NCBI RefSeq assembly: GCF_026914265.1
Contig: NC_069136.1
Location: 27,912,701-27,976,700, forward strand
Direction of reading: 5' to 3'
DNA from: Mya arenaria
Lineage: Eukaryota; Mollusca; Bivalvia; Myida; Myidae
DNA: 64,000 nucleotides
Shown here: piece by piece, positions 13,095 to 24,595 of the stretch
Position numbering within the stretch: position 1 is the stretch's first letter
Layout of the letters: each line of letters opens with the position of its first letter
Position numbers and translations under genes: made by a program
The notes under the pieces: generated by a model
Databases searched by the model: none
Told to the model about the DNA's origin: nothing
The model's input: only the letters and a program-made list of their open reading frames with translations

Positions 13095-13250
13095 CAAACA
13101 TAGTCCGTTTTGGCTCGTCAGATCGAACTCGCATACGTTTGGCGTCCCTGACTTTTCCTGCTGGGTTTGGTTGTCGATTCTTATGTAGACCGAGCAGGAA
13201 TGCTCTAAAATATCAACATCGTCTAAAGCAACATTTTCAAACTCCCAATC
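13095..13250 (-). pseudogene. Exon-like block R2, copy at 13.2 kb
   Basis: Read on the minus strand the block is open for roughly 50 codons and contains 'SVYIRIDNQTQQEK' followed by a short Cys-containing stretch. Related blocks lie at about 23240-23352, 40085-40196 and 51085-51200, each keeping an acidic run (DDVDN-type) and 'SVY.NIDTQILQAK' in the same frame. The copies at 23 and 40 kb end early at a stop. I recognise no family. It may be a remnant of an exon multiplied with the segments, or an expanded non-coding block that happens to be open. Confidence 0.35.
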
Positions 13251-13306
13251 AACATAAAACTTGCCTTACTAAAAGTCCCTTATACGAAATGAACCGGAAT
13301 GAACTA

Positions 13307-13307
13307 C

Positions 13308-13340
<33 letters not shown>

Positions 13341-13341
13341 G
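13307..13341. repeat. (TC)n microsatellite
   Basis: A pyrimidine dinucleotide run, ctctctct with two ttt interruptions. Confidence 0.95.
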
Positions 13342-13449
13342 TTTACCTCAGTAGTATTATTTTCCTCCAAGCTAAAAGCCAAGCAGACGAACAAATCAAG
13401 GATGCAATATTTCTTTCATGTGATTTATTGTCGAACAATTAAAGCATCT

Positions 13450-13635
13450 TTATCGATAGGACTGAAAATCCGAGCCTAATTGATTTAGCTGTTCGATGCA
13501 AGACTTGGCTCTAAATTGATGGCAGTTCACCATTTTCATCGCAATAGGTTTGCCGCCAAAATCTCCTCTGAATGTTTGCTTTGACACACCGAGACCAATT
13601 TTAAGAATGAAGTTGTTCTTCGTGAATATTTTCAC
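13450..13635 (-). pseudogene. Protein-kinase N-lobe-like fragment
   Basis: A 61-codon minus-strand frame contains a glycine-loop-like 'KIGLG' followed by 'TFRGDFGGKPIAMK', which fits the first three strands of a protein kinase N-lobe with the ATP-binding lysine in IAMK. The order and spacing recall IRE1-like or RIP-like kinases, whose 'FRG.F.G..VA.K' pattern is similar. There is no HRD or DFG motif nearby, and the frame ends about 30 codons after the lysine. It is therefore either a single exon of a gene whose other parts are missing from this window, or a relic. The family call is inference. Confidence 0.4.
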
Positions 13636-13639
13636 AATT

Positions 13640-15890
13640 CATCACGAATTTGTCCTCATTATCAGAACCTCTCTCGCGAATACAGTTTTTGTATTGTGAA
13701 TCCTTTCTCCGTGACCAGAAACCTTTTAATGATAAACTTTATCATAATTGCTGTGAAAATAAATCATTGATTGCAGCGTTCAACAAATATATACTCGCCT
13801 TTTTCAAGCGCAATTGGAATTCTTTACTTAGAATTAAATGAGTATCCTAGTGTAATTCTTGTTATCGCCATAATTATATGAACATCTTGGTCGGCCTTAA
13901 GCTTGTCGTAGCGGTCCGCCAGTGATTTGTATCGCTTGAAATCGATGTATTTTCAAGAATCCGGTACATCAGACATGCATACAGGATCAATGCTATTACA
14001 ATTAGGGTATGTACATCTGCTTCAGAAGAATGTATCTGATCATTGTGTTCTTTAAAATGACATAAAGCTCCAGTTAATTAATTTGATGATAATTGTGGAT
14101 CTTTATATTTACTTTAAGTTGATAAGTGCAGACTTATGGTAAATATATCGCAATGATATATAATACATTGGTAGAGAGAGTGGTACAGCAATTTTACAAA
14201 TTACCATGAATTTAACGGGCACCTAATTATTAACTGACATGTATCAAAACAGATAATCATCTACTTAATAACACTGAGACACAATGATAAAATACCTTTC
14301 AATAAGGAACCAGAGTAATATCCATCAACCGCCAGCAAGAGTCAGATAGCAATATTAAACCAAAACATGACCGAACATTACCAGTATGGGCTCTCTCACC
14401 GCAGCGAAGGGCCAAACAGCAAACTCTTTCCCCGACATCTCTGCCCTCGAACCAATCCTGGGACTTCTGTTGGATTTAATTAACATTTGTTACACTATAG
14501 AATACAAATTGTTTTTGTATTGGCTTAATATACTATTTGAAATTTACAGTGCATTTTACAAAACAAAATGATAGCAATAATCCTTTCTGTGCGAACAGTT
14601 TACGTCAAATGTAAAATGATGGAAATATTTTGACAAAATACAAATATCGCGTATGATGGACTATAATTTATTAGTTTGCGCCCGATTGTAAAGACAACTA
14701 AAGGCTAATATGAATCACGTTCGAGCAGTTTTCTTATAGAAACAAGTCGTGTGTCCTTTCGAAGATGCCAAGAGAACCTTCTAACCCACGACATCTTGGG
14801 TGAGAGGCAGACACCAATACCACTATACAACTTTCACGTTTTACTGACTTACTTGTGTGTTTTTTTTGTTTTATTTTAAATGGACAATGATTGTTCTATT
14901 TTCAAATTGATAGCAAGCGGGGATGAATTGTATAAAACAGATAAGCTGTCCACAATTTAAAAAAATTCGTAATATTCAAACGATCTGCACATACAACATA
15001 TTTGTTTAATAAACATTCGTGTCGGAGAGAAACCTTATAAGCCCCCCATTCCTTTAAATCCGTCTCCATAACACGCTTTATAAAACTGCTTGCCGATTTA
15101 TTTTAATGATCTAATGTTAAAACGATTGGTCCTAATGGCGAAAATTTGTAAACCCTAGCCTAAAAATATTTTCTAGAAATTGAAATGTCATACTCCCTTA
15201 AGCATTAACGTACATAGATGGTAGTCCCTATTTAATGGAAAGTTTGAAATATGACTGTAATGGTAAATGCAATACTGTCCATGAACCTAGGTATTCCACT
15301 TAAAGACATCGCACCTGTCAATAAATTGCCCCTCCGGGAGGCGTCTATTTAGGGGTTTTAAGACAGCGAATGATTTTTGACAGGCCCAGTGAGAACCCCA
15401 TCTGGGAAATAGACTTGGTGAGATCTTTTCAAAGAGTGTTGATGTCTTGAACATTCCCGATCTGTGGAATTTTGACAATATCCCTGCACAATAGGTGCTT
15501 GTGCAGAATATTTTCTAAATTCCCTTTGGAAGCTAGCCTCACCTCCACCGTTGGGGCAACACTTTGGTAGAGAGACACTAACTGATTTTTTTTCTCAAAT
15601 AATCAGAGACCTCAGTCGGGTTTCCCCACCCGAAAGGAAACAAGGCATGAATAAATCGAACACTGCAAAAAAAAAAATCTGACAGAGTAGAGTATGTAAA
15701 CCCCCTACCCTTTAGCATTACAATGGTCTAATTCAACTTCCAACTTTTTAACTGGTATTTCATGTTCACGCAACGAACTGCAAAACTTGAAACACAAGCA
15801 GACAAGTGTTACAAAACATATACTAGTAATACGCATAAATAAGGGCAATGCAAAAATCGGCAGAAATAATAATTGTGAGTAACCATTTGT
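13640..15890. other. No recognisable gene
   Basis: Over two kilobases of AT-rich sequence with scattered short frames of about 60 codons and no shared copies that I could find elsewhere in the window. A frame at 15287-15478 on the minus strand is somewhat less AT-biased but has no recognised motif. Confidence 0.4.
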
Positions 15891-16089
15891 ATTTAATCAC
15901 CTAGTTTGAAAGGCCATGTAAAGGAAATGTTTTTAATCTCCATGCCTCTGCTTGACAAAAAAACTGTGCCACCAGGAAATATACAAATGCTAAACAAACA
16001 TAAAGCGTATATTTGCACAAAAAAGCTTTTAAAGAAGTTTGGCGCATACATTATCATTGCACTAAAAGCTAGCATAAATATCATTTCGA

Positions 16090-16360
16090 CTGACGGGACA
16101 ATTTAAATGGCAATGCAATATTAAAGCGCTTTACACCTCTGTGATACTCTGTTAGTTCTAAGTTTATCAGTTTAGATAAATGTTGTTCATTAAAAGACAT
16201 TCGCCATCGCCGTAATGCAGTACCGTTAGTGGTTGCCGATTTCAATATTCAACAATCAACCCTTGAAATTAAAATTTTGAAATTCATCAGTCACCTTTTT
16301 TCGTGATTGTTCTATTATTGTCCCCATTAGCACATAATTAAATGATGTCTGGCGAACACA
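16090..16360 (-). repeat. Recurrent block R1, copy at 16.2 kb
   Basis: Contains the plus-strand phrase 'attaaagcgctttacacctc' and the same order of downstream matches as the blocks at 3.6, 6.4, 33.5 and 63.9 kb. On the minus strand the frame corresponding to 'LHYMLMRETL' of the 33.5-kb copy reads 'FNYVLMGTI', then continues to 'VTDEF' before a stop. The copies are clearly homologous; a coding origin remains uncertain. Confidence 0.55.
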
Positions 16361-16532
16361 CGTTTGTAAAATATCATGTGAAAAAATGAAAAATATACGA
16401 TTTTTTATAACAGCAACAAAAGGAAAGCTTCGATCCTAGGCAATATTTACTACGTTTTGACGTACTCAGGCATAAATCCGAGGTATAGAAGGAACATGCT
16501 AAGGCGATTATAAAATATTTTCTAGATTTTCA

Positions 16533-16573
16533 CCCCCCCCCCCCTCTTTTCCCTCTTTTCCCTCTTTTTCCCC
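16533..16573. repeat. Poly-C and (CCCTCTTTT)n tract
   Basis: Twelve C residues in a row, then about three units of a nine-base ccctctttt repeat. This is a low-complexity tract with strong strand asymmetry in otherwise AT-rich DNA. Confidence 0.9.
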
Positions 16574-17024
16574 CGCCCTTTGAATTTTAATCACTCAAAT
16601 AAAAAAATGAACTAGATTCTTTATTTGCGTGTCGGTCCGGTACTGTCCGTGAACGCCGTTTATTCATACATGTTAAACTGGCTAATTGTTACGACCGTGT
16701 TCGTGGTTCGACTAGAAACTCATGTTTATGGTGCCTTATGCAATAAGAAAAAAGATGAACATATATTCAACAGCGAAACAGTTATTTAATACAAAAACAT
16801 GTCAGCTTTGACACCGTTTAAAAAATGGATTAAAATTTAGCAATTAACTTATTTTGGCTTAATTAACGGTAAGTCAAAATGGATAAGAACAATCCTAAAG
16901 TGTTTTATTACAACCAATGGCTAAGCTCAATCATGTAACAATTAAATGTAACATAAGTTTTGTTTCGGTAATCATAACTGTCTGTTTGCAAGATCCTTGT
17001 CTTTCCCGTTGACGCAGCTGTAAG

Positions 17025-17123
17025 CAATCCGTAGAGGTGTGGAGGTGCCCATATCCATCTGTCAAGCATGCGACGTAACTGTAAGATGCTTTCACACCTT
17101 GGACAGACAATCGATGCCAGGCA
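17025..17123 (-). pseudogene. 99-nt exon-like block R3, copy at 17 kb
   Basis: This 99-nt stretch matches 36440-36538 with about 13 substitutions and no indel. It is open in the same frame and keeps a Cys-x5-Cys-x2-Cys pattern within '.SIVCPRCE'. An acceptor-like ctcgcag precedes it on the minus strand. At the other end the gtaacag donor of the 36-kb copy has become cttacag, so splicing of this copy would fail. It is probably a dead exon copy. Confidence 0.4.
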
Positions 17124-17179
17124 CTGCGAGGAATTAATTTCTGCTGCTCCTAATCTCTTTTTGCGAAAGCAAAACCGCT

Positions 17180-18480
17180 GTCTCTTTATTCTTGTTATGC
17201 TATGGAGATGAAAAAATAGCTGTGTGTAAAATGTGTTTTTTTAATAATATATTTCCTTTGTGGAACATTAATTTTATGTGACGACCTTGATTAACTATAA
17301 ATTATTGTGTCAACACATCCCTTCAACATATGTTTTACAATTGGTCTATTTTTACATATTTAACTTATAAAAGCAAAAAAAAATAATCAAACATAGAAGA
17401 AGCTCTTTCTTGGTTTGTCAAAATATCACACTAAATAGACAGTGACAGTTCACCAATGTTACCCTGTGTATATATATCGAGGCATATATAAAATGTACCA
17501 AAACAAAACCACACGCATCATGCTATTGCCTTTATATCGGGCATTTTATCATTGCAGTGCATTCTAACCACTTTATTGTTAAAAGAAACTGTAATATCGA
17601 ACAAGCTTTCTTTTATTTCAGACACTGTTCAAAAAGAATGCACAGCTCGATTGAAAATATATTTAAAAAATTAATAAAAAAACTAGTGAAAAAAACGTCG
17701 CTCATTTTTGAGGTACGTCTCGACCCTGCATACAAAAAAAGACTTTTAAATTCCATAGGATAAAAAAATAAATATAATATCATATAAAGTCACAGACAAT
17801 TTTCAAGAAAAACTACATAATACTGGTTGAAAGTACATTTTATCATGATGTTCTAATGCTGAAAATAACGTAAACGCGCTCCCTGTAATTTATTTGCCAA
17901 GATGTCTGAGGCGTTAATGGTTTATGAGTTTATGTCCGTTTGAAGCATGACATTATTCTCCTTAGATGACGTCGGAACCAGGGTTGTGGACAATTTCGCT
18001 TCAACTTCCGTTGTATTGAAATTTGATCTTTCGCTCTGAAACATGTAGATCATTCGGGTAAAAAGATCAGGAAAAACGTTGTTAAATCCCATTTTCTTTC
18101 GAAGGACAAAATATTGTGTTTTAATCTTACATTAAATTCCATTTTAGTCATTAATTTTGAAATTCGTCCTGCTGGTCTACATTTACGTTTAGTTTAAAAC
18201 TTTGCCAGCGGTTTTAAATTTAATGAAAATGATTTCATGCAGGCGACCTGAATTGGCAATTATTAAAGTTAAGAAATAATAAAATATACAAATTCAAAAA
18301 GAAAAAAAATGATGCGTTAGAACTTTGGTTGAGTGTATTAATCTTAGCTAAAATTTGTTTTATATTAAAATGACATCAAACAAAGAAAAAGGTAAATATA
18401 AGCTTTAAGTTGCGGCGACTCTTTGACTTAAGCATGAATTATACATGAACTTAAAATGAAACTTTACTCATTGATGAAAG
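17180..18480. other. No recognisable gene
   Basis: AT-rich sequence with only short unconserved frames, for example 17557-17763 on the plus strand, which is lysine- and isoleucine-rich with no motif. Confidence 0.4.
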
Positions 18481-18484
18481 ACTT

Positions 18485-18780
18485 CATAAAGTAATAGTTC
18501 ATGAACCAGTCAGAGTTCATAAATACATTATCATGAAGTTCGTGAATCAGTCAGAGTTAATGAACAGAAAGTTCATGAATTTCATAAACCAAACATAGTT
18601 TGAACCACACACTATGTGAAAAGTGAAAGGTATATTCGTATTTACAGGTGTGAGTGAGACTCAAGTGTTTTGCGTGAGTGGGACATATGTGAGTGCTCGG
18701 CTGGGCCACTTGAACCACCCTCGAGGATTGGTTGTGAATACGAATTGAATGAGTGTGAGTGATAAATATACATTACAAGT
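18485..18780. repeat. Cluster of short direct repeats
   Basis: Two kinds of short repeats sit side by side: caguaguuca-type units around tcatgaa and cagtcagagtt (18490-18600), and gtgagtg-rich sequence (18640-18760). A related gtgagtg/cactcaag cluster lies at 20310-20460 and again in the duplicate at 44880-45020. These look like debris of small elements rather than genes. Confidence 0.45.
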
Positions 18781-19019
18781 AGAAAATATGAAATATATCA
18801 GATATTTGGAACAAATAAGGGACATCCTCGTTCCCAGACAATATTTAAAAGACCGGGATATTCCATTGAAGTACATGTACTTCAATAACGTGGCCTTCTA
18901 TAAAAATAATAAAAATATGGATGCGCCAATCATACATTTGTTTCGTCTCGTAATGATTTTGAACGCCCAGCAAACTTGATGGTACAATTCATCGATGTCT
19001 GCAAGAACAGGCAGCTAAA

Positions 19020-19578
19020 TGTACGCAAGTAAGCAGCCTAGCGGCATGAAGTTAGCGACCTAACGGCGTGAAGTTGGGGGACTAGCGGCCTTCTCTATTT
19101 TAAAGTTATTGCTCATGCTTTTAATTAGTAAATATGATAAATCAATGTATTTTATTCGTACATTAACACAGCGGCTTTAAATTGTTTTCTACTTAAAAGC
19201 ATTTTTATATGAGTTTTCTTCTAAATAATGCTAAAATAATTGTTTTTCTAGCAAATTCATCACGCTGGAGCAATTTTTTTCAAAAGGTCGATCAAGCAGT
19301 CCAGCGGCCTAGCGTCGTGAAGTTAGCGGCCTGACGGCCTAGCGGCCTAAATTCCCAAAAACTCAACCCAGCAGCCCCCAAAGAGGAGGGAAATTGCTGA
19401 TATTCGCTAAAGGATGTTGATTTGTGAATAGAAATATTTAATTTATTATTGTTTTAGAAAAGAACGCATATAAAATGCTCTGGAATAGGAAACAATTTTA
19501 GGTCACTAAGCACATGAGGCAGCTAGGCCGCCAGGCCGCTAACTTTACGCCGCTAGGCCGCTAGACCGCTAACTATAT
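19020..19578. repeat. Inverted element with CCGCTA-type subrepeats
   Basis: Short gc-rich units such as agcggcctagcggc occur in one orientation at 19030-19085 and 19300-19345 and in the opposite orientation (ggccgctagaccgctaact) at 19517-19578. This gives an inverted arrangement around AT-rich filler. The pattern fits a fold-back or MITE-type element with subterminal repeats. No open frame lies inside. Confidence 0.55.
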
Positions 19579-19658
19579 GTACATGGTTTTACGCAACATG
19601 ATCATATCAGAGCGTGGTCAGAGAATTGATATGTATTTTCCAGCCTACATTCAGTTGG

Positions 19659-19708
19659 ATTATTATTATCATCATCATCATCGTCATCATCATCATCATC
19701 ATTACCAT

Positions 19709-19742
<34 letters not shown>

Positions 19743-19764
19743 CCACCACCACCTACACCACTAC

Positions 19765-19812
<48 letters not shown>

Positions 19813-19820
19813 CATCATCC
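19659..19820. repeat. Compound (ATC)n(ACC)n(ATT)n microsatellite
   Basis: About 160 bp of trinucleotide repeats switching from atc to acc to att and back to atc. Long frames across it (His-, Ser-, Asp- or Met-runs) are repeat artefacts. It lies about 270 bp left of the edge of duplicated segment B1. Confidence 0.95.
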
Positions 19821-20891
19821 AATTTCCCCTACAGTTCTTGAGTTGTTTTTCACTTCGAGGTGTAATTACCTTACCCCATAAGAAGTATATACATTCGCTA
19901 AATCTATCCATGTGCGATTTTTATTGTTTTCAACTTTCATATTTCATTTTCAAACGCCCAATATTGCTTTATGCAGACTACAAAAGCAATATTATATACG
20001 ACTACATATTTAAATCACGTGATACAATGGAAAACGTCTACATATTCAAAACAATAACAACAACAAAACACATGCATTTAAACGCATTTTGCAACAGTTA
20101 TTTACAATCCAAAGCGTTTATTTTTATTAACCAATTGTTTAAAATGTTAATTTCAATTTCAGAATATGAATAATTGTCATTTGTTTGTCGCCATATCTAA
20201 CAATTAGTCCTCAAATCTCAACTTAACATATGTTTACATAGTATAATGTAAACATCATCATAGTCAAACAGATAATCCGATATGATCATGTAAACATACA
20301 CGTATATATACTGTATGCGTCACTTGAGGAAGTGGAGTGTTAGCGAGGAGTGTGAATACGAACAGATCACTTGAGTGTCACTCCCATTATTCCACTCAAG
20401 TGTTCACTTGAGTGTCCCTTACGGGAATGTGGTTGGAGTGTGAGTGAGAGTGGATGTTCTGAATTCGGCCTTAAGTACCGTTAGGGAAGTATAGCGTCTA
20501 AAACAACCTTGCTATTTTGAACTCACATTTACAAGAACCATATCACGAAAATACGTGACAAATTAGAATATACATGTACAACAAAATGGTAAACTACTCT
20601 TCCAAAACAACTGATTAAACCGAATGGATTTTCTTTTGTCCAAGAAGATCTTATTTTTCATAGAATAATTCAAGTTAAAGCATAATGAAATTGACAGAGT
20701 TGAAAAAGTTGAAAATCTTGAAGAGTTCTACTAATATTCCAAACCTCCAATTCAGAACATTATCAGAACGTTTGCAGAAATGAAGTACAATTGCATGTCT
20801 AAGGTCAAGATCACAATGGTTTTGTAAATACGAATACAGAATATGTATTGCTATCATCATTTTCAGATGATAAATGAAAAAAACAACATAC

Positions 20892-21035
20892 TTTCCGGGT
20901 CAGTGTTCTTAACATTGTAACGTCTGTGGAAACTATGAAATTGTTTATCTCACCGAGCCGGGCAAATGGGTTATCTACATGTGGTCCGGTTTCCCACATA
21001 GCACAAGACCACATACTCCCGTAAAACCGTGCCAA
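20892..21035 (-). pseudogene. Exon-like open frame in segment B1
   Basis: About 48 codons on the minus strand following an in-frame stop, containing 'CAMWETGPHVDNPF' and 'INNFIVSTDVTMLRTL', and ending at a donor-like aaa/gtatgt. The duplicate at 45458-45601 keeps the frame and differs at two residues, with a gtatgg at the donor position. The amino-acid composition is unlike the AT-driven frames around it. I do not recognise the family and cannot place further exons. Confidence 0.3.
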
Positions 21036-21839
21036 TGGCAGTGATTATATAATCTTGTAATAACTTGCTTAACAGTTATGTGAAATAAAGAAGTTTAGAC
21101 AAGAAAAAAATACATTTGCTCTTATTTGGGATAAGAGGCGGAAGGATACGATACAGTTACGATTATGATTTGCTGCGAACAATAAATAAAAATATGCATA
21201 TAGGTCCACGTATTAACGAACATACACATACAAAATTCTTCAAATGCACTTTACAAGTGCTGGTGTATTCGTCATAACTGTATTTCCACATAACATTATT
21301 TAAATTAAAGTTTCTCGTTTCCTTGTTAACCCTAATTTGGATGAAGTAGGAAAACTGTCAAAGACATCGTGAATCGATTTTACCTACGAAATTAAAAGTT
21401 GATGATGTAACAAATTCTTTTCTAAAGAGCGACTGACAGGCGAACGAAGCTTATTTGATTAATCCGGATGTAATACGATAGTGCCTTGATAATTAACACG
21501 GTTCCGGAAACTCGCGGCTTGGCCGAAAAGCTCTCAATAGATGGAGCCTTTAATATGAAATTACAGATGGTTAATTTTACATAGCTGATTTGTTTGCTTG
21601 TTAGCTATCCTCTCACCATAGATATGCAGGACCCCAAGTTTGAAGTACATAGATATTACAATGTATGCATGTCCATTATCCGAAGAACACAACATTTTCG
21701 AATATACTCGAATCGCGTATCATAGGGTATTAATATAAAAAGCGTTTTATTGTTTATATTCTTTTAGCGGGCCAAGATTTTTTAATCAACATGTTGAAAA
21801 GTGTTTATTTATAATTTATTAAATGAATTGTTGTCCTAG

Positions 21840-22070
21840 TTGAGTAAACTAATTGATACTTGTTGTCAATTAGTTCGGTTGAATTCCAAAGAAATCCATT
21901 CAATGCAACACTTGTATAAAATGCTTATGCTCGATAAATGGTCTCAGGCACTTGAGAAACAGGGAAGTTTTGATGATTCTATATTTGATTTGGTGAAAGC
22001 TAATGACGGTTGCCTTTTCAGATATGTGTTTCGTGTGATATATTTCAGCCCAAATCGAGTGTTTTATTGA
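21840..22070 (+). pseudogene. Short frame with faint reverse-transcriptase resemblance (B1)
   Basis: A 76-codon frame with 'LDKWSQALEKQGSFD' followed by 'IFDLVKANDG'. This loosely resembles the segment around catalytic motif A of LINE reverse transcriptases (…DW..AL..G..D.IF.DF.KAFD). The duplicate at 46461-46694 is nearly identical, and the 38.9-kb fragment has a degraded version with a stop. If the resemblance is real it is an old LINE fragment in which the usual FD has become ND. Evidence is weak. Confidence 0.25.
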
Positions 22071-22554
22071 CCATTAAGTTAGCTTGAGTATGTGATATTG
22101 GAAGAGTTTTATCTATGAAGCAAGAATGTGAGCAAAACGAGTCAACATTTATACTACTGTTTTGCCTTGAAATATGGCAGAATTGGTCATTGTAAATTTA
22201 TGTTGAAATAAACAACGGAAATACAAACTACCGTAATTTTTACTACAATGTATCCTTGACTTAGGTCATGTTGTTCACATATAAATAAAAATCAGCAAGC
22301 GGTACCCTTTTTAATTTTACAACAAAAAATATGGAATCTCGCCAATGGCTAGAAAAATGAATAGCTTAATTGTGGTTCAGATATATTAATATAGTTCAGG
22401 TTACATGGGTGAATAAGGTGTTCTATTTTTGTTCGTTTTTGTGCGTGACGTTTAATGCTTTGTATGCGGTCATTTAAATGAATAGATATGTGTTAAGTTT
22501 AAACTTCTTTATTTTACAACGATTGCTCAACAAGTTATTGCAACATTATATTAA

Positions 22555-22965
22555 TGACTCTTGTTGGCACGACATAACGCGAGAGTGTGGTCTTTTTGTT
22601 GTGGGGGGAAGCCCGATTACCCGGAGAAACCCAATTTGTTTGGCTTGGTGCCAATAAACCAAGCTCACAAACGGATAATGGTTAAAACAAGTGTTCAACT
22701 CCCAAATGTATATCTCCACGGTATCATTTAAGAGCATTTCATTCTCGGTGTTAAAACTACAATTACAAACTACAACGCGAGAGTGTGGTATTTTGTTGTG
22801 TGGGAAACCGGAGTCACCGGAGAAAACCAACTTGTCCGGCTTGGTGCCACCAAACCAAACTCACAAATAAATAATAGTTAGAACAAGTGTTAAATTCCCA
22901 AATGAATATCTCCATGGTATCGTTTGAGAGCATGTCATTCTCGGTGTTAAAACTACCATTACTGT
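22555..22965. repeat. SINE-like block, tandemly doubled
   Basis: Two adjacent versions of a roughly 200-bp block with phrases gcgagagtgtggt and caccggagaaaaccaact, a motif type widespread in marine invertebrate repeats. The first version matches the single copy in A2 (39590-39800) and the second matches the single copy in A3 (50590-50800). A1 therefore carries both types side by side. The minus-strand frame across it is a by-product. Confidence 0.6.
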
Positions 22966-23239
22966 CAAATACCAGTCTCAATTATTCCGACACTCTTGTT
23001 TTATTGGCCTTTCGGTGGAGCGGCATTAAAGCGTATGCATAAACGTTGGAAATGATATAGTTGAAATAAATCTACGTACAGTAAGGGTATAGACAGTAAT
23101 TGTGTATGGATACCTTGTGACTCTTCAAATATTTTTACTACTGACTTTTTAAATATAACAATCACTAAAGAAACTGCGATCGTTGGTAAAGTTAATGAAC
23201 ATAATATGTAAATTGTCCTGTTTTGGCGAGTTACTCCAA

Positions 23240-23352
23240 ACTCACAACCCTAACTTCGCTTGCAAGATTTGAGTGTCGATATTTTTGTACACCGAGTACG
23301 AAGGTTCTACATTATCAACATCGTCTAAATCAATCATTTTCAAACTTCCATT
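23240..23352 (-). pseudogene. Exon-like block R2, copy in A1
   Basis: On the minus strand this reads an acidic run followed by 'SVYKNIDTQILQAK' and a stop three codons later. Copies in A2 and A3 and at 13.2 kb show the same frame (see the 13.2-kb entry). The A3 copy continues further before its stop, so the stop here may be secondary. No family is recognised. Confidence 0.3.
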
Positions 23353-24198
23353 CAACATCAGAAAATGATTTTCTTTATTAAGCTTGCCACTTTATTTATT
23401 ATCTAGTGTATGATTGTTCTAAATCGTAAATTTCCAACAGCAGCAAGAGATATATTCAAGAGATTTGAAAAGTGATCATGTAAAATTTTAAATTTCTCTT
23501 AACGAATACATCGAAATATAATGATATGAGTCTCCGTTTAAAAGAGAATCTATTGACAGCAATGGCAAATGCACAACTGGTCCTGCCCTTATAACCGACA
23601 CCCAATATGCATTTGTTTTAAACTAACTGTGCCATATTCAACTACAAAATTAATCATAATTGGACGAGTGAACAAAACAATTTTGAATGTAATTATATAT
23701 GAACTCTACCAGTAACGGTATTTCAATATTAACGCTTGCAAGACTATAAGGGAGAAAACATCAGACAAGTGCAATAGAAAATTGCATTGTTGCATGTAGG
23801 TTATCAAAACAACAAAAAGAAATTTTAGGATCAACACAGAAGCCTAGATTTAACAACGATCCTATTCAATAAAATCATTTTTATCAAAAATGACACATAG
23901 CGCGCAACAAGACAAGACCCATTTCACGGTTATCCAACCGTCATCATTGGTAAACATTGTGGTAACCGCACAGTCAGTGAAAACAAGTTGTTTTTATTGA
24001 GTGTTTAAACTATATAAACGATTTTTCAAGATAAAAAAAACACTTTGCTTAAGAATGGCAATCTAATAAAAACTGTAAACTCGCATGGATTGTATGCAGT
24101 CACTTCTACGCATTGTTCTGTTTCGACATACTCAATTAAGTGTTAAACTTCAGAGATTAAATAAATAACAACAAAAATTATAAAAAAATCTAGGTTTG

Positions 24199-24204
24199 TT
24201 TATT
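24199..24204 (-). terminator. Probable poly(A) signal of exonuclease copy 1
   Basis: AATAAA on the minus strand about 390 nt past the stop codon. It is conserved at 41038-41043 in copy 2 and 52031-52036 in copy 3, in the same position immediately beyond the minisatellite. Conservation at matching positions supports the call; no downstream element was tested. Confidence 0.45.
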
Positions 24205-24440
24205 AAAAAGCTCCAATAGCACTTATATGCATTATAAAAATATAGGTCTTGAATATATAATGGCTCAAATAGCACTAACACACATAATCAAGCTTTAGAC
24301 ATACAAAACATAATGGCTCCAATAGTACTTACACACATTATCAAACTATAGGTTTACAATATATATTGGCTCTAATAGCATACATACACATTATCAAAAT
24401 ATAGGTACAGAATATATAAAGGCTCTAATACATCACAAAA
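24205..24440. repeat. 53-bp minisatellite, A1 copy (about 4.5 units)
   Basis: Units contain acacattatcaa and aatggctcc/tctaatag at 53-bp spacing. On the minus strand the array lies between the exonuclease stop codon (24596-24598) and the AATAAA signal (24199-24204 as tttatt), so it would be in the 3' untranslated region. The same array occurs in A2, and a much longer one in A3. Confidence 0.8.
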
Positions 24441-24595
24441 ACAAAGCAAAATTGATAAAAAACACACACCTAAAGCCATGCATCAACAACAGGTACAAAT
24501 ACACACTCCCGAACTACGATTTCATTCGCAACATACAATTCGCAATATCAAATACTACTTATAATGTCCAAAGACCTTTTAAAACAGACCATTGT

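Larger units (their letters stand above)
20086..22195. repeat. Segmental duplication B1
   Basis: This block is nearly identical to B3 at 44657-46811, from 'aacagttatttacaatccaa' to the point where the LINE interrupts B3, except for a diverged patch near 21650-21810 against 46230-46430. A fragment of its right end also occurs at about 38935-39200. In all three places the block leads directly into segment A. Within it are the exon-like frame at 20892-21035 and a short plus-strand frame at 21840-22070. Confidence 0.85.

Noticed and set aside
19577..20173. 198-codon frame with His, Ile and Thr runs
   Set aside because: Most of its complexity is the compound (ATC)n(ACC)n(ATT)n tract, and the remainder has no motif.
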